NCBI GenBank assembly: GCA_016933355.1
Contig: JAFGBC010000270.1
Location: 1 to 14,843, forward strand
DNA: 14,843 nt
Direction of reading: 5' to 3'
From: Candidatus Aminicenantota bacterium
GTDB lineage: Bacteria; Acidobacteriota; Aminicenantia; Aminicenantales; JAFGBC01
In this document: in pieces, positions 13,547-14,843 of the stretch
Layout: the number at the start of each line of letters is the position of its first letter
How positions within the stretch are numbered: the first letter of the stretch is position 1
The notes under the pieces: generated by a model
What the model was told of the DNA's origin: nothing
What the model saw: only the letters and a program-made list of their open reading frames with translations
Databases searched by the model: none
Translations under genes and position numbers: made by a program

Positions 13547-14544
13547 CGGTCGATCGCCCCTCGCAGCTCGTCGGGGGTCACGGTCGCCGTCCCTTTCTTC
13601 ATGACGACGAGGCCTCCGGCGACGTTGGCCAGGCGGGCGGCCTGCCGGAACGAGGCCCCCGATGCCAGGGCCAGTCCGAAGACGCTGATGACGGTGTCGC
13701 CGGCTCCCGTGACGTCCACGATGTCGGTTGTGCCGTGGACGGGAAGGGACAGGACGGGTTTTCCTTTCTCGAACAGGGCCATGCCCTTAGAGCCGCGGGT
13801 GATGAGGAGGGCTCGGGAGCGGAGCCGGGAGAGGAGGTCTTGGCCGGCGCGCCGGACCGATGCCGGAGAATCGCCGACCTCGCGGCCCAAAGCGGCCTCG
13901 ACCTCGGGCTCGTTGGGCGTCGCGATCGTGACGCCGGAAAACGCGAGGAGCCGGAAGCGGGAATCGAGGCAGACGGGGACGTCCGTCTTCCGGAAGGAGG
14001 GGAGGGCGGACTTGAAAACGTCCGGGCGGACCGATCGGTAGCTATAGTCGGAAACGATTAGGGCGTCACAACTCGGAGCTAGCCTGCCCAGGGCGGCCGC
14101 GAGCTTGGCTTTCAGGCGGGCGTCGTCGGGAACGTAGGCTTCGCGGTCGATCCTCAGGATCTGCTGTTTCCGGGTGTTGTCCTCTCCGGCCAGGATCCGC
14201 GTTTTAATCGGCGTGGCGCAGGCCGCGTCGCGGAACAGCTTCGTATCGCGGATGCCATGCTCCTGGAGAAGGGCGAGGAGCGCGTCTCCGGCTTCGTCAC
14301 GGCCGATGACGCCGACCGGGATGGGCGTCGCGCCCAGCGCTTTGAGGTTCTGGAGGGCGTTTCCGGCCCCGCCGAGCAGGTATTCCCGGCTCCTGTAGGA
14401 CAGGATCAGGACGGGCGCTTCGCGGGATATGCGCTGCGTGCAGCCGTAAATGTACTCGTCGAGGATGAAGTCGCCCCAGACGGCGACTTTGCGTCCCTTG
14501 AAGCGGTCGATGAGGTCGTGGAGGGCGGCGGTCTCTTTGGACAT
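13543..14544 (-). CDS. rfaE1: D-glycero-beta-D-manno-heptose-7-phosphate kinase, PfkB family
   Basis: This 333-residue ribokinase-family enzyme phosphorylates heptose-7-phosphate at C1. The N-terminal GDFILDEYIYGCTQRISREAP (residues 24-44) is the RfaE-specific form of the PfkB entry motif. GGAGNALQNLKALGA (58-72) is the sugar-binding signature, and DVTGAGDTVISVFGLALASG (277-296) holds the catalytic D283. I start it at ATG 14544; a TTG at 14559 would add five residues. Neither has a strong ribosome-binding site. It is the first gene of the operon, which makes the heptose operon read kinase, adenylyltransferase, glycosyltransferase, methyltransferase-like, trmH. The genes for GmhA, GmhB and HldD are not in the window. 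Confidence 0.94.
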   Translation of the reverse strand: MSKETAALHDLIDRFKGRKVAVWGDFILDEYIYGCTQRISREAPVLILSYRSREYLLGGAGNALQNLKALGATPIPVGVIGRDEAGDALLALLQEHGIRDTKLFRDAACATPIKTRILAGEDNTRKQQILRIDREAYVPDDARLKAKLAAALGRLAPSCDALIVSDYSYRSVRPDVFKSALPSFRKTDVPVCLDSRFRLLAFSGVTIATPNEPEVEAALGREVGDSPASVRRAGQDLLSRLRSRALLITRGSKGMALFEKGKPVLSLPVHGTTDIVDVTGAGDTVISVFGLALASGASFRQAARLANVAGGLVVMKKGTATVTPDELRGAIDR

Positions 14545-14559
14545 GGCGGCCAGCCCCAA

Positions 14560-14588
14560 TTCTTATCAGAAACGCCCTGAAAAGGCAA
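14560..14588 (-). promoter_or_regulatory. Weak candidate promoter of the heptose operon
   Basis: On the minus strand, TTGCCT (bases 14588-14583) and TAAGAA (bases 14565-14560) are 17 bases apart. The predicted start of transcription is only about nine bases before the ATG at 14544, so the message would be almost leaderless. That fits the lack of a ribosome-binding site but leaves the call weak. The remainder of 14589-14718 holds an imperfect GC hairpin (14590-14607) and nothing else I can name. Confidence 0.25.
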
Positions 14589-14718
14589 CCGGGCCGTTCG
14601 GCCGGGCTTATTCTTACGCCTTGATGGCGATAGGCGCGGCGGCGTTCTTGGAACGCGAGTCTTCTCCCGCAGTCACGCTCGGTGTGATGATGTGATGGAG
14701 GCTGCGGGCGGCGGAATG

Positions 14719-14747
14719 TTGCGTCGGGCGCCGAAATCGCATATATT
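14719..14747 (+). promoter_or_regulatory. Promoter of tRNA-Leu
   Basis: TTGCGT (14719-14724) and TATATT (14742-14747) are exactly 17 bases apart. The expected transcription start is near 14754, eight bases before the mature tRNA. The AT-rich -10 box stands out in GC-rich sequence. Confidence 0.7.
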
Positions 14748-14761
14748 CCTCTTCGGACAGT

Positions 14762-14843
14762 GCCGGAGTGGCGGAACTGGCAGACGCGCTGGACTCAAAA
14801 TCCAGTCCGGGGCGACTCGGGTGTGGGTTCGATTCCCTCCTCC
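14762..14843 (+). tRNA. tRNA-Leu with anticodon CAA (3' end cut by window)
   Basis: The acceptor 5' strand is GCCGGAG (14762-14768), followed by a normal D-arm. The anticodon arm is CTGGA-CTCAAAA-TCCAG, with CAA at positions 34-36, so it reads UUG leucine codons. A long variable arm marks it as class II, and the T-loop TTCGATT is present. The visible 3' acceptor bases CTCC pair with GGAG; the final bases lie beyond the window. The T-stem GTGGG/CCCTC carries one T-T mismatch at the second pair. Confidence 0.92.

Noticed and set aside
12812..14041. A 409-codon + strand open frame opposite the heptose genes
   Set aside because: It is antisense to three well-recognised genes and resembles no protein family.
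14590..14607. GC hairpin followed by a T-rich stretch, terminator-like on the + strand
   Set aside because: The stem has a mismatch, the T-rich stretch is interrupted, and no + strand gene lies upstream to be terminated.
1..14843. CRISPR arrays, transposase genes, attachment sites and direct repeats
   Set aside because: Nothing of these types was seen. The only long repeat pattern is the protein-level solenoid of the DUF4097 gene.

Overview
The window is high-GC bacterial chromosome, roughly two-thirds G+C by eye. It is densely coded on both strands, with short intergenic gaps and many overlapping start and stop codons. The organism looks like a diderm (LPS-bearing) bacterium: there are ADP-heptose synthesis genes and a heptosyltransferase-type GT9 enzyme. 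The gene style (ECF sigma cassettes, DUF5668/DUF4097 envelope proteins, many Shine-Dalgarno sites of the AAGGAGG type) would suit an Acidobacteriota/Aminicenantes-like lineage. That placement is an impression and was not tested. I see no insertion sequence, phage gene, CRISPR array or other sign of recent transfer.

Layout. (1) Bases 1-1666, + strand: the 3' part of a lipoate/octanoate ligase-family gene (LipM-like), then a 299-residue helical protein I do not recognise. (2) Bases 1667-4904, - strand: a five-gene operon, read from 4824 down to 1723, encoding an ECF sigma factor, a zinc-finger anti-sigma factor, two small DUF5668-type membrane proteins and a membrane-anchored DUF4097 beta-solenoid protein. 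It has two candidate promoters, one consensus housekeeping and one sigma-E-like, and a good intrinsic terminator. (3) Bases 5022-6110, - strand: an Old Yellow Enzyme-family oxidoreductase. (4) Bases 6179-8754, + strand: a second ECF cassette with a sigma factor, a single-pass membrane protein that is probably its anti-sigma factor, and an exported HtrA-like protein with two PDZ domains that has lost two of its three catalytic residues. (5) Bases 8755-8980: an unusually structured intergenic region holding stacked hairpins, a near-consensus promoter and an 18-bp palindrome over its -10 box. (6) Bases 8981-10876, + strand: a soluble three-PAS histidine kinase of the HisKA_2 type. (7) Bases 10882-14544, - strand: a tightly packed five-gene operon (14544 down to 10882) encoding heptose-7-phosphate kinase, heptose-1-phosphate adenylyltransferase, a GT9 glycosyltransferase, an isoprenylcysteine/phospholipid methyltransferase-like membrane protein and TrmH. 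(8) From 14719 to the end, + strand: a promoter and a tRNA-Leu(CAA) cut by the window edge.

The main theme is the cell envelope. Two separate ECF sigma/anti-sigma cassettes each carry exported or membrane-bound partners, a likely arrangement for sensing envelope stress, and the last operon makes and attaches LPS-core heptose. The best candidates for something undescribed are the triad-deficient HtrA-like protein in the second ECF cassette, the compact structured RNA plus palindromic operator ahead of the PAS kinase, and the 18-residue alternating Tyr/His solenoid of the DUF4097 protein.
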